A stretch of 64,000 bases of DNA from Saccharospirillum sp. MSK14-1 (GTDB lineage Bacteria > Pseudomonadota > Gammaproteobacteria > Pseudomonadales > Natronospirillaceae). Position numbers and translations under genes: made by a program. Positions 1-8,667 of the stretch are shown here, piece after piece; position 1 is the stretch's first letter; every line of letters starts with the position of its first letter. The notes beneath the pieces were generated by a model that saw only the letters and a list, made by a program, of their open reading frames with translations, made no database searches and was not told where the DNA came from. The stretch covers positions 52,761 through 116,760 of the forward strand of contig NZ_MIES01000038.1 in NCBI RefSeq assembly GCF_003054965.1, written 5' to 3'.

Positions 1-679
1 CGACGAATCCGCCATTCGTGAAGTCATTGCAGCCGCTTTGGAAATGGCGGGCTACCGTACTTTGGAAGCGGCCGATGCCACCGAAGCGCATGCGCTGGTG
101 GTCGACCAGAAACCAGACCTGATTCTGCTCGACTGGATGATGCCGCAAGTCAGCGGTATTGAACTGGCCCGTCGGCTGAAACGCGATCCGCTGACCGCTG
201 AAATCCCCATCATCATGCTCACTGCCAAAGGCGAGGAAGATCATAAGATCACCGGTCTGGAAGCGGGTGCCGATGACTACATCACCAAGCCGTTTTCGCC
301 ACGTGAACTGGTTGCCCGTCTGAAAGCAGTATTGCGTCGTGCCACACCGGCAGGCGTCGACGAACCCATCGAAATTCAGGGCCTGACGCTCGATCCGGCT
401 AGTCATCGCGTGTACGACGCGGCGGGCGAGTTGACCATGGGACCGACCGAATTCCGCCTGCTGCAATTCTTTATGAGTCACCCCGAACGCGCCTACACGC
501 GCTCGCAACTGCTCGATCAGGTCTGGGGTGGCAACGTCTATGTGGATGAGCGCACCGTGGACGTGCACATCCGCCGCTTGCGCAAAGCCTTGGGCTCGCC
601 GCACGAAGCCCTGGTACAGACAGTCCGCGGTACCGGTTATCGCTTCTCAACCAAAGTTTCGGCACAATCGGCTTCATGA
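1..679 (+). CDS. phoB: Phosphate regulon response regulator PhoB (5' end missing)
   Basis: This is an OmpR/PhoB-family transcription factor that activates the phosphate-starvation regulon by binding Pho boxes. The reading frame is open from base 2, so only the first few residues lie outside the window. The receiver domain keeps the phospho-acceptor Asp in the LLDWMMP motif, the Thr of MLTAKG and the KPFSPREL lysine. The C-terminal winged helix includes [16 protein letters not shown] and the GTGYRF hairpin. The stop overlaps the phoR start by 4 bp (ATGA), so the two are translationally coupled. Its targets in this window are the Pho boxes at pstS and probably at pit. Identification is firm. 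Confidence 0.96.
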   Translation, partial: DESAIREVIAAALEMAGYRTLEAADATEAHALVVDQKPDLILLDWMMPQVSGIELARRLKRDPLTAEIPIIMLTAKGEEDHKITGLEAGADDYITKPFSPRELVARLKAVLRRATPAGVDEPIEIQGLTLDPASHRVYDAAGELTMGPTEFRLLQFFMSHPERAYTRSQLLDQVWGGNVYVDERTVDVHIRRLRKALGSPHEALVQTVRGTGYRFSTKVSAQSAS

Positions 680-1995
680 TCCGAGACATTCGTCGGCCTT
701 ATTACCGCAATCTGCTGCTCTTCTTCGCTGCCGTCGCCGTGGGCGGCTTTTTGTTGGGCTATCCGCTGCCAGCCTTGTTGGTCGCTGCCTTTGCCTGCCT
801 GCTGTGGCAACTGTTCCAACAAGGTCGTTTAATTCAGTGGCTGCGTAATGGCGCACGCTCCGAACCACCCGATGCTGGGGGGTTGTGGGGCATGGTGTTT
901 GATCATTTCTACAGCGTGCAGCGCGATCATCGTCAGCAAGTGCGTCACTACCAAAACGTCATCAGCCGCATTCAGACTTCCACTCAGGCGCTGCGCGATG
1001 GCGTGATTCAGCTCGACCGCCAGGGCGCGCTGGAATGGTGGAACCCGGCGGCCGAAGCCTTGCTCAGCCTGAAACCGCTGGATCAAGGCCAACTGCTGAC
1101 CAACCTGCTGCGTGATCCAACCTTTGTACGTTTCTACAACAAAGGCGAGATGAGCGAGACCGTCCAGCTGGAAAACCCGGCCTTCCCGGACCGTTACATC
1201 GATGTCTCCATGACCATCTATGGCAAAGGCGAACGGCTGCTGCTGATTCGTGACACCACACGCATCAAACAGCTCGAACAGATGCGACAAGACTTCGTGG
1301 CCAACGCCAGCCACGAACTGAAAACCCCGCTGACGGTGCTCAAAGGGTATCTGGAATCCATCCTCACCTTCGGGGGTGATTTGCCCCCCGCGCTGAGCAA
1401 AGGTCTGACCAATATGGAAGCCCAGACCCAGCGCATGGATAACCTGGTGAACGACCTGCTGGTGCTCACCCGGCTCGATGCCGAAGTACAGCATTCGGTG
1501 CGCCAACGCGTCGACGTGGGCGAGCTGCTGGAAAAAATTGCCGCCGATGCGCGCGAGCTGTCGAACGATCGCGGCCATCGCATCAGCGTCCATCTGGAAA
1601 GCGATACCGCCTTGCAGGGCGACGCCTCAGAATTGCATTCGGCGATCAGCAATCTGGTCTACAACGCGGTGAACTACAGCCCGGATGGCAGCGACATTGA
1701 ACTGAAGTGGAAAGCCTCGGCGGCGGGTGGTTTTATTGCCATTCACGACCAGGGCATCGGCATCGACCCGCGCCACATTCCGCGCCTGACCGAACGCTTT
1801 TACCGCGTCGATCCGGGCCGTTCCAGCGCCCGAGGCGGCACCGGTCTGGGTCTGGCCATCGTGAAACACATTCTGCAGCACCACCAGGCACGACTGGACA
1901 TTGCCAGTGTGCCGGGGCGCGGTTCGGTATTTACCTGTTGTTTCCCGGCTGAGCGGGTTTTAGCGGCCGCGGAACGCTCCGACAAGACGGCTTAA
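676..1995 (+). CDS. phoR: Phosphate regulon sensor histidine kinase PhoR
   Basis: PhoR is the inner-membrane kinase/phosphatase partner of PhoB; in the family it receives the phosphate signal from Pst through PhoU. The 439-residue protein begins with two close hydrophobic segments (about residues 12-46), then a PAS-like domain (about 95-195), a HisKA dimerisation domain with the phospho-acceptor His213 in [16 protein letters not shown], and a HATPase domain with the N box ([10 protein letters not shown]) and [13 protein letters not shown]. The lack of a large periplasmic domain is usual for PhoR. The ATG at 676 overlaps the phoB stop. The last 36 bp overlap, tail to tail, the end of the opposing regulator gene. 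Confidence 0.96.
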   Translation: MIRDIRRPYYRNLLLFFAAVAVGGFLLGYPLPALLVAAFACLLWQLFQQGRLIQWLRNGARSEPPDAGGLWGMVFDHFYSVQRDHRQQVRHYQNVISRIQTSTQALRDGVIQLDRQGALEWWNPAAEALLSLKPLDQGQLLTNLLRDPTFVRFYNKGEMSETVQLENPAFPDRYIDVSMTIYGKGERLLLIRDTTRIKQLEQMRQDFVANASHELKTPLTVLKGYLESILTFGGDLPPALSKGLTNMEAQTQRMDNLVNDLLVLTRLDAEVQHSVRQRVDVGELLEKIAADARELSNDRGHRISVHLESDTALQGDASELHSAISNLVYNAVNYSPDGSDIELKWKASAAGGFIAIHDQGIGIDPRHIPRLTERFYRVDPGRSSARGGTGLGLAIVKHILQHHQARLDIASVPGRGSVFTCCFPAERVLAAAERSDKTA

Positions 1996-2904
1996 CACCG
2001 CCATCTTGTCTTCGTCCTCATCGACAAACTTGACGCTGACGCGGGCGCGGCGGCAATCCTGACTGGGTTCCTGTAACGCCAATCCGGTGACAAACCCGTT
2101 CACACGAGCCACCACACCTTCCTGTTCCGGCGCCTGAACATCCACCACCACCTGTTCGTGTAACACCGGCGGGTAGGTCTCTTCAAAAGCGATCTGCACC
2201 GCTACTTCGTTCAGGTTGATGTCACGCACCACGCCCGCCCAGATCGACTGATTGGAACGCAACGATACCTGCCAGTTCATCTTCTTACGGTTCTGAGGCA
2301 CCGGCGCATTATTGTTGTTGGCCGAGGCCACCAACTTGCTGCTGGGCGACCCCTGAGTCAGCAAACTGGCCGCCGATTCGGGGCCGGACGGCGCTGCCGG
2401 GGCCGCCGGGCGGGCACCACCACCGGTCAACAGACTGGCTGAATCGTTCTCGCCGGTCTTGGTCTGACTCATGGCCGAACGGCCTTTGAGAATGGCGCGA
2501 ATCAAATCTTTGTGATTGACCGACAGAGCTTTGAAAATCTTGCGCAGCAGCTGTTCGTTGCTGAACGGCTTGCCGATGTAATCGTTCACGCCCGCTTCCA
2601 CGGCTTTCACCACATGGTCTTTATCGCCACGGCTGGTCACCATGATGAACGGTGTTTTATCGTCGGCTTCAACCTGCTCGCGGTTGCGTAACCATTGCAA
2701 CAGTTCCAGGCCAGACAACTCCGGCATTTCCCAGTCGCATAACACCAAGTCGTAGCGTTTCTTGATCAGAAGCGCCTGCGCCTTGCTGCCATTGACGGCC
2801 TCATCAATCTGACACTGGGTGAATTGACTGCGCAGCGCGCGTTTCACCAGATCGCGAATAAAGCCAGCGTCATCGGCCACCAAAAAATGTAGTGTCTGCA
2901 GCAT
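1960..2904 (-). CDS. CheY-like response regulator with C-terminal PilZ-like domain
   Basis: This 314-residue protein has an N-terminal receiver domain (about 1-125) with the acidic pair in LVADDA, the phospho-acceptor Asp in LCDWEMPELSG and the KPFS lysine. A flexible Ala/Ser/Asn-rich linker (about 140-200) leads to a beta-rich C-terminal domain (about 205-310) that resembles PilZ domains in spacing. I do not see a clean RxxxR plus D/NxSxxG c-di-GMP motif, so nucleotide binding is doubtful. A purine-rich GGAAGGA lies directly before the ATG. It converges on phoR with a 36-bp antisense overlap. A role in phosphate control is not implied by the sequence; signal transduction of unknown output is the safe call. 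Confidence 0.75.
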   Translation of the reverse strand: MLQTLHFLVADDAGFIRDLVKRALRSQFTQCQIDEAVNGSKAQALLIKKRYDLVLCDWEMPELSGLELLQWLRNREQVEADDKTPFIMVTSRGDKDHVVKAVEAGVNDYIGKPFSNEQLLRKIFKALSVNHKDLIRAILKGRSAMSQTKTGENDSASLLTGGGARPAAPAAPSGPESAASLLTQGSPSSKLVASANNNNAPVPQNRKKMNWQVSLRSNQSIWAGVVRDINLNEVAVQIAFEETYPPVLHEQVVVDVQAPEQEGVVARVNGFVTGLALQEPSQDCRRARVSVKFVDEDEDKMAVLSRLVGAFRGR

Positions 2905-2991
2905 TCCTTCCTTTCCTGAAAGAGCGGGCCAGGCCGCTAATAAATGTCGATGATAGTAGTTCAGGCTAGTTCAAGGCCAGAGTGTCTACCA

Positions 2992-3822
2992 CTAGTCGGG
3001 ATCAATTTGCAGTTGCCAGCGGTGGGCATCGGGCGTGATGCAACCGAGTTCCACCGAACGAAACCGCATATCAAGCTTGAGCGCACGAATGCCGTCAACC
3101 ACCTCATCCGGCGTCGCCACCGACCAGTAAATGGCCCGTACCAGGTCACGCGCAATCGGCAAGGCAGGCTTGTCACGATATTGCGGCGTGGTCTTGGCGG
3201 GCATTAACAAGCGCCATTCCTGGTTATCGGCCTGAGAGGCATGATCTTCAAGTAAACCCGGAAACGGATTATCAGCACTCACCTTAAAGCGATGCGCCTG
3301 CCCATAGCGCACCGGCGCCAGTAACGACGGCCGTTCTTTGGTGCTCGCCAACGCTTTGTGCGCACTGTTCAGCGCCACTGCCATGCCGCTGAAGCCGACG
3401 GCCAAATCACGCCAGCCGGCATAACACACCGGCGAGGCAAACAAACGCAGCAAGCGGCCCTGACCTTGCCAGCCGTTATCGTAATGCGGCTGATCGCCGT
3501 TTTGATGACGTCGCGCCGCGGCGCGAATGTCGGCTTCAATGGACCCGCCCTGAGCTCGAAAGTGCTCAAAGCTGAGCAAGCCGCGAACGGCCTCGGGCAG
3601 CGCTTCGTATTGGCGTTGCCATTCCGCGTCCATGGCTTCTTCCGACACCGGGCGCTGCTGCTGGCGCTCTTGCTGCCAGCGGTCAAACTGCGCAAAAGGG
3701 AAGGCCAGCGGCGAACCCGATTGCATCGGTAAATAGCCCGCTTTAAGCCAGCCCAACCAGCCACTGGGGCCAAAGGCATGTAAGCGTCCACCGGGGCGAT
3801 TGGATTGCTGGTTTTCCGACAT
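2992..3822 (-). CDS. Hypothetical protein, 276 aa
   Basis: I do not recognise this protein. It is soluble, without a signal peptide or membrane segments, rich in Gln, Trp and Arg, with a Q/R-rich helical stretch near residues 50-80 and several conserved-looking aromatic positions (GPSGWLGWLKAGYLP near the start). The chosen ATG at 3820-3822 starts MSENQQSN; an in-frame extension to 4011 exists, but it would read through the regulatory region of the divergent RNA gene and reads as low-complexity shadow. No strong Shine-Dalgarno is visible (AGGA about 15 bases upstream). The start lies only 5 bp from a GacA-type box, so it may share control with the RNA gene. Codon use matches its neighbours. 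Confidence 0.6.
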   Translation of the reverse strand: MSENQQSNRPGGRLHAFGPSGWLGWLKAGYLPMQSGSPLAFPFAQFDRWQQERQQQRPVSEEAMDAEWQRQYEALPEAVRGLLSFEHFRAQGGSIEADIRAAARRHQNGDQPHYDNGWQGQGRLLRLFASPVCYAGWRDLAVGFSGMAVALNSAHKALASTKERPSLLAPVRYGQAHRFKVSADNPFPGLLEDHASQADNQEWRLLMPAKTTPQYRDKPALPIARDLVRAIYWSVATPDEVVDGIRALKLDMRFRSVELGCITPDAHRWQLQIDPD

Positions 3823-3826
3823 GAGG

Positions 3827-3844
3827 TGTAAGACTTTTCCTACA
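3827..3844 (+). promoter_or_regulatory. GacA/UvrY box upstream of Csr-type RNA
   Basis: The 18-base site TGTAAGACTTTTCCTACA matches the published GacA/UvrY upstream activating sequence TGTAAG-N6-CTTACA at 11 of 12 defined positions, with the right six-base gap. It lies about 140 bp upstream of the -10 hexamer of the GGA-rich RNA gene, similar to the placement of this element in Pseudomonas rsm promoters. Function is inferred from motif and position. Confidence 0.7.
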
Positions 3845-3960
3845 AAACGCGTACGCAAGCCGGCCGTTTCAACCGGCGCTTTTGATTCTTCGCCCCAACC
3901 GGCCCAGTGGCAAGGGTTTTGGCGTTTAAAAAGGGCCAGACAGACGGCGTGTTCAACACC

Positions 3961-3987
3961 TTGCGCCTGCAAGACAGGCCATATAAT
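3961..3987 (+). promoter_or_regulatory. Sigma-70 promoter of the Csr-type RNA
   Basis: A perfect -10 hexamer TATAAT lies at 3982-3987. The best -35 candidates are TTGCGC at 3961 (15-bp spacer) or ACCTTG at 3958 (18-bp spacer), both weak, as expected of an activator-dependent promoter with an upstream GacA box. Transcription would begin near 3994. Confidence 0.6.
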
Positions 3988-3993
3988 AACCAT

Positions 3994-4190
3994 CGTGTTG
4001 TGGAAGAACACCCAGGAAGCGCGCGGCAGGATGCCCAGCCACTGGATGGCACACGGACGCAGGAATCAGGACCGATACCCGGATTGGTATTTCAGGAAAG
4101 GGGCAGGACGCTCCTGTGCCAGGATGGCACCCGTTCAGGATCGAACGACGCCCTTGGGCGGCGACAAGGGGAGGTTCGCCTCCCCTTGAA
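3994..4190 (+). ncRNA. CsrB/RsmZ-type CsrA-sequestering regulatory RNA
   Basis: Such RNAs titrate the translational repressor CsrA/RsmA by presenting many GGA motifs. This region of about 195 nt holds 13 GGA triplets, eight of them as CAGGA, on the plus strand only. Several sit in the loops of small hairpins, for example GGCA-GGA-TGCC at 4025-4035 and GTGCC-AGGAT-GGCAC at 4116-4130, which is the canonical CsrA-binding form. It is preceded by a TATAAT promoter and a GacA-type box, and ends in a perfect 10-bp stem with a UUCG loop (4165-4188). Short ORFs crossing it lack ribosome binding sites and family resemblance. The length is closer to RsmX/Y/Z than to the longer enterobacterial CsrB. The exact 3' end is uncertain because the hairpin has no U-run. 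Confidence 0.8.
4165..4188 (+). terminator. Terminal hairpin of the Csr-type RNA
   Basis: CAAGGGGAGG and CCTCCCCTTG form a perfect 10-bp stem closed by a stable TTCG tetraloop. It closes the GGA-rich RNA, but the following bases (AAACTCG) give no U-tract, so intrinsic termination here is plausible rather than certain; the hairpin may instead protect a processed 3' end. Confidence 0.5.
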
Positions 4191-4252
4191 ACTCGCCGGG
4201 CATGACACGCGTCAATCATCGGCTTCATGGGCTCACCTTTCCGGCCGCTGAC

Positions 4253-5053
4253 TTACGCCTCGCCCAAAATCGCATTCAGCAGCGCCGCCAATCGCACCGC
4301 CGCCTTTTTCAGTTGCTCTTCCAAAACCGGCAACGCTTCGCGCCGGTAGGCTGCATCGTATTCGCCGCGCACCGCCAACGGATACGCCACGTCCATGGCG
4401 ATCTGATGCGTCTCCCAGGCCCAATCGACCACGCTCATTGACGTCAGCCACTGGGCGGCCTCTTCCTCGGTTATCTCGCGCTGGTAACGTTGCGCCGTGG
4501 CAAACACCGGTGCATCCAGCTCGCGGTACAACGACTGAGTCCACACCCAGTTGAGGTTCACCCGCTCCAGCTCGCTGGTTTTCAGCGCAATCAGCCGGCC
4601 GCCTTCATCGCGCGCCAAACCGGCATTCACCGGAATGTGCAGGTCGGTCATAAAATGAATCAGGTACTGCAACGCGCGGCGCTTTTCGGCCTTTTCATAA
4701 CTGTTGCGGATCAGCACCAACCGGCTTTCCAGAATGGCCCCCACCACACAGCGATTGCGCGGGCAGTGTTTGGCGGCCACGAAGCCTTCGTCCTCGGCAT
4801 CGAACAACACCGTGCGCAACTCGTCGGCGGGCGCATGCTCTTCCGCCCAACTGGCCAGATTTACCAAGTCGGTGCGCCAGTGCTGACCGTACAAATCTTC
4901 CAGCGCGGCCCGGGCGTCATCATTCAGTCGCAACTCTGCCAATTGCACCACCAGCCGGTGGCCCTGCTCGTTAAAAGCGCTGGCCGAGCCGACCAGACAC
5001 AGCAGTGCCGTTGCCAGAATCAGCCGCGGCGACTGTTTTTCTCGGCGAGCCAA
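4253..5053 (-). CDS. S1/P1-nuclease-like exported protein with eroded zinc site
   Basis: The mature part resembles the S1/P1 family of zinc-dependent, secreted single-strand nucleases: FNEQGHRLVVQLAEL at the N-terminus, SWAEE, CPRNRCVVGAI, a LIHFMTDLHIPVN block and an NLNWVWT segment, in family order. I choose a TTG at 5053 because it gives a clean signal peptide (cationic start, hydrophobic core, SASA cleavage before Phe27); the only ATG, at 5173, would put about 40 non-signal residues before it. Against the P1 nuclease ligand set, Trp1 is Phe, the SWAD Asp is Glu, the PLH His is Asn, and the NLHxxWD His and Asp are Asn and Thr. Only part of the tri-zinc centre remains, so nuclease activity is doubtful. 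It overlaps the end of the DUF3392 gene and is probably co-transcribed with it. Confidence 0.72.
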   Translation of the reverse strand: MARREKQSPRLILATALLCLVGSASAFNEQGHRLVVQLAELRLNDDARAALEDLYGQHWRTDLVNLASWAEEHAPADELRTVLFDAEDEGFVAAKHCPRNRCVVGAILESRLVLIRNSYEKAEKRRALQYLIHFMTDLHIPVNAGLARDEGGRLIALKTSELERVNLNWVWTQSLYRELDAPVFATAQRYQREITEEEAAQWLTSMSVVDWAWETHQIAMDVAYPLAVRGEYDAAYRREALPVLEEQLKKAAVRLAALLNAILGEA

Positions 5054-5355
5054 CCGACCAAAAAGAAGATGAGAATAACGATGGGCGCCAGCCAATAAGG
5101 CCCTACCGACAGCAGAATGCGACGCACGAAGGGAATCAAAAAGACGGTCAAGGCACCGTATCCAAATGCACATAGGGCTACAAACACCAGAGTCCGAATA
5201 ATGAAATGCGCACCCCGAACCATGGTCCAGACGGCGCGATTGAGGTTATTACCATAGATCACCAGCAAGGTGGCGACCAGAGCCGCCGCCACAAAGGTCA
5301 TATGCGGGCGGATCAGGCTGGAAAGATACGCCAGAAAGTCGGTCAGAACAGACAT
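5020..5355 (-). CDS. DUF3392 family small membrane protein
   Basis: This 111-residue protein has an N-terminal RPHMTFVAAALVATLLVIYG segment followed by NLNRAVWTMVRG, characteristic of DUF3392, a gammaproteobacterial inner-membrane family of unknown function. About three hydrophobic segments cover residues 17-35, 45-75 and 80-100, ending in a basic NSRRG tail. The start at 5355 is preferred over the ATG at 5367 because a GGAG lies six bases upstream of it. Its last 34 bp overlap the start region of the S1/P1-like gene in another frame, suggesting coupled translation. Confidence 0.75.
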   Translation of the reverse strand: MSVLTDFLAYLSSLIRPHMTFVAAALVATLLVIYGNNLNRAVWTMVRGAHFIIRTLVFVALCAFGYGALTVFLIPFVRRILLSVGPYWLAPIVILIFFLVGWLAEKNSRRG

Positions 5356-5491
5356 GAATTGCTCCATCGGCTTAGGAATTCAGTCAGACAACGCTGTCCA
5401 ACAACAGCCGATGACTCTATCACAAGCACCAAAACACCGGCATGACAGCGTTCGCGAGTCAGGCAGCAAAATTGCGGAGACCAGAAACGAC

Positions 5492-5513
5492 AAAACCCGC
5501 ACAAGGCGGGTTT
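5492..5513 (-). terminator. Intrinsic terminator of tRNA-Thr
   Basis: On the minus strand, AACCCGC and GCGGGTT flank a CTTGT loop and are followed by TTGTCG. It lies about 10 bp beyond the tRNA 3' end and fits a standard tRNA terminator. Confidence 0.7.
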
Positions 5514-5523
5514 CGGGAAGAAG

Positions 5524-5599
<76 letters not shown>

Positions 5600-5610
5600 A
5601 ACGGCTGCGT

Positions 5611-5639
5611 AATATAGTGATTTGCAGTCGGGTCGTCAA
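5611..5639 (-). promoter_or_regulatory. Sigma-70 promoter of tRNA-Thr
   Basis: The minus strand shows TTGACG, a 17-bp spacer and TATATT, followed after 11 bases by the tRNA 5' end. The geometry is ideal for a strong housekeeping promoter. Confidence 0.75.
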
Positions 5640-5683
5640 CATTCATTGCACAACAAGCGGTTGATTCCCAACGGTTTTTCAGC

Positions 5684-5703
5684 AAAAGCCGGTTGCCCGG
5701 CTT
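5684..5703 (-). terminator. Terminator after phoU
   Basis: AAGCCGG and CCGGCTT enclose a GCAA tetraloop and are followed by TTGC on the minus strand, about 12 bp after the phoU stop. This likely ends the pst-phoU transcript before tRNA-Thr. Confidence 0.65.
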
Positions 5704-5714
5704 AGTACTGGCAT

Positions 5715-6431
5715 TTAGCCCTTCTTCACCTGAGCTGCGACCTGCTCCAGCGCCTTGTGGCGGACATCTTTGCCCTGCACCAGGAAGATCACCGATTCGG
5801 CCACGTTGCGGGCGTGATCGCCGATGCGTTCCATGGAGCGCAGCGACCACATGACGTTCAGGGCGCGGCTGATGGAGCGCGGGTCTTCCATCATGGTGGT
5901 GATCAGCGAACGGATGGCGGTGCCGTATTCCAGATCGACCGCTTTGTCCTGATGCAGCACGTTCAGAGCGCTGTCGGCGTCGAGTCGTGCGAAGGCGTCG
6001 AGTGAGTGCTGAACCATCAGACGCACCTGTTCACCAATGTGGCGCAATTCCACGTAACCTTGCGGGCCAGAGCCAGTATCGGCCAGCTCCAGCGTATGGC
6101 TGGCCACTTTGGAGGCTTCATCGCCGATGCGTTCCAAGTCGTTCACTGCTTTGGTCACAGCGATGACGAAGCGCAGGTCAGAAGCCGCCGGATGACGCCG
6201 CGCCAGAATGCGGGTGCATTCTTCGTCGATGTCGATTTCCATGCTGTTCACCGTCTGGTCGGTCTCAATGACGCGTTGTGCCAGAGCGGTGTCCATGTCC
6301 ATCAGCGCTTTGATGGCGTCTTCAACCTGCTGTTCTACCAGGCCGCCCATCTGCATCAGGTTTTTGCGCGCCTCCTCCAGTTCGGCGTTGAACTGGGTGG
6401 AGGTGTGCTTATCAAATTGCATCTTGTCCAT
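5715..6431 (-). CDS. phoU: Phosphate signalling protein PhoU
   Basis: PhoU connects the Pst transporter to PhoR and keeps the Pho regulon off when phosphate is plentiful. The 238-residue protein is two repeats of a three-helix bundle, each with the metal-binding signature of the family: DLERIGDEA in the first repeat and RSMERIGDHARNVAE in the second. The ATG at 6431 is chosen because AGAGGA lies seven bases upstream; a longer frame to 6452 would overlap pstB. It is the last gene of the pstSCAB-phoU cluster, 18 bp after pstB. Confidence 0.96.
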   Translation of the reverse strand: MDKMQFDKHTSTQFNAELEEARKNLMQMGGLVEQQVEDAIKALMDMDTALAQRVIETDQTVNSMEIDIDEECTRILARRHPAASDLRFVIAVTKAVNDLERIGDEASKVASHTLELADTGSGPQGYVELRHIGEQVRLMVQHSLDAFARLDADSALNVLHQDKAVDLEYGTAIRSLITTMMEDPRSISRALNVMWSLRSMERIGDHARNVAESVIFLVQGKDVRHKALEQVAAQVKKG

Positions 6432-6448
6432 GACGTTATCCTCTGGGA

Positions 6449-7321
<873 letters not shown>

Positions 7322-7353
7322 CTGTGATTCTCCAGTTCGGATAAGGCGGTGCC

Positions 7354-8667
7354 TTACCAGCGACGCTCGAATTTTTTACGTAAAAAGACGGCCAACAAAT
7401 TCATCACTGCCAGGAAGCCCAGCAGCACCATGATGGCGCCGGATGTTTTGGCGATAAAGGCGCGTTCCGGGCTGTCGGACCACAGATACACCTGGACCGG
7501 CAGCACGGTGGATGGGTCGGTAAACCCGCCCGGAATATCGACGATAAAGGCGACCATGCCGATCATCAGCAGCGGCGCGGTTTCACCCAGCGCCTGCGCC
7601 ATACCGATGATGGTACCGGTGAGCATGCCTGGCATGGCCAGCGGCAGCACGTGGTGCAGCGTGACCTGCATTTTCGAGGCACCCAGACCGGTCGCCGCTT
7701 CGCGGATCGATGGCGGTACCGCACGAATGGCCGAACGCGCCGAGATAATGATGGTCGGCAAGGTCATCAGCGTCAGCACCAGCCCCCCAACGACTGGCGC
7801 CGAACGCGGCAGACCAAAGAAGTTGATGAACACCGCCAGACCCAGCAAACCGAAGACGATGGACGGCACGGCGGCGAGGTTGTTGATGTTCACTTCAATG
7901 ATGTCGGTCAGGCGGTTTTTCGGCGCGAACTCTTCCAGATAAATGGCTGCCGCTACGCCAATGGGGAATGACAGCAGCAGTGTGACCACCAAGGTATAAA
8001 AGGAGCCGACCACGGCGCCCCAGATACCGGCGGTTTCCGGATCACGCGAATCACCGTTGGTGAAGAAGACGGTGTTAAAGCGACGCTTCAGTTCACCGGC
8101 TTCGTTCCAGCTGTCGATCCAGCTCAGTTCCTGATCGCTGATGCGACGTTCGCTTTCGGGCAGTTCGCGATCGATGATGCCTTTGCGCAACAAGTCCAGA
8201 TCGTCATCGGCCAGTACCCAGAGGCGCTCGCTTTGACCGAGCAATTCGGGGTTGGCGATAAGACGTTCACGCACGCGGTATTCGGCGGAGTTACTGACCA
8301 ACGACGTCAGTTCGCGCGTGGCCTGGCGACCGGATACATCCGGGAAACGCGACAACAGCGCCTCGCGCACCACGCCGCCGTAATCTGCCAGGCGCAGCTG
8401 GTCGGCATCGGTGGCATCGTCGATGTACAACACCTGCGGATCGTAGGTGACTTCCAGCTCGACGTAAGTGGTCCAGAAGGCCGACAGACCCTGGCTGAAA
8501 ATGGTGGTCAGCAGAATCACCAGAAAACCCAGACCGGCGGCAATGGACGCAATGCCATAAGCCTGAAAACGCCGCTCACGCGCATAACGCGATTTGAGCT
8601 TGGCGTTGAGCCGATCCTGCTTGACGCTCGCCAGACGCTCAATGGCGTCGAGTTTTTGCTCAGTCAT
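7354..8667 (-). CDS. pstA: Phosphate ABC transporter permease PstA (long form)
   Basis: PstA is one of two permease subunits of the Pst phosphate importer. At about 437 residues it is much longer than the E. coli protein (near 300): after the first membrane helix (about 34-58) there is a large hydrophilic insertion, up to about residue 205, before the five C-terminal helices. The EAA-type cytoplasmic loop is visible at [31 protein letters not shown]. The ATG at 8667 overlaps the pstC stop by 8 bp; an in-frame GTG at 8676, with GAGG close upstream, is an alternative start. Confidence 0.94.
   Translation of the reverse strand: MTEQKLDAIERLASVKQDRLNAKLKSRYARERRFQAYGIASIAAGLGFLVILLTTIFSQGLSAFWTTYVELEVTYDPQVLYIDDATDADQLRLADYGGVVREALLSRFPDVSGRQATRELTSLVSNSAEYRVRERLIANPELLGQSERLWVLADDDLDLLRKGIIDRELPESERRISDQELSWIDSWNEAGELKRRFNTVFFTNGDSRDPETAGIWGAVVGSFYTLVVTLLLSFPIGVAAAIYLEEFAPKNRLTDIIEVNINNLAAVPSIVFGLLGLAVFINFFGLPRSAPVVGGLVLTLMTLPTIIISARSAIRAVPPSIREAATGLGASKMQVTLHHVLPLAMPGMLTGTIIGMAQALGETAPLLMIGMVAFIVDIPGGFTDPSTVLPVQVYLWSDSPERAFIAKTSGAIMVLLGFLAVMNLLAVFLRKKFERRW

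Noticed and set aside
829..1593. 254-residue open frame on the minus strand inside phoR
   Set aside because: It is antisense to a clear PhoR, has no family resemblance or ribosome site, and reflects codon bias of a GC-rich gene.
3907..4251. 114-residue open frame across the GGA-rich region
   Set aside because: No ribosome binding site, biased composition, and the region fits a Csr-type RNA with hairpin loops much better.
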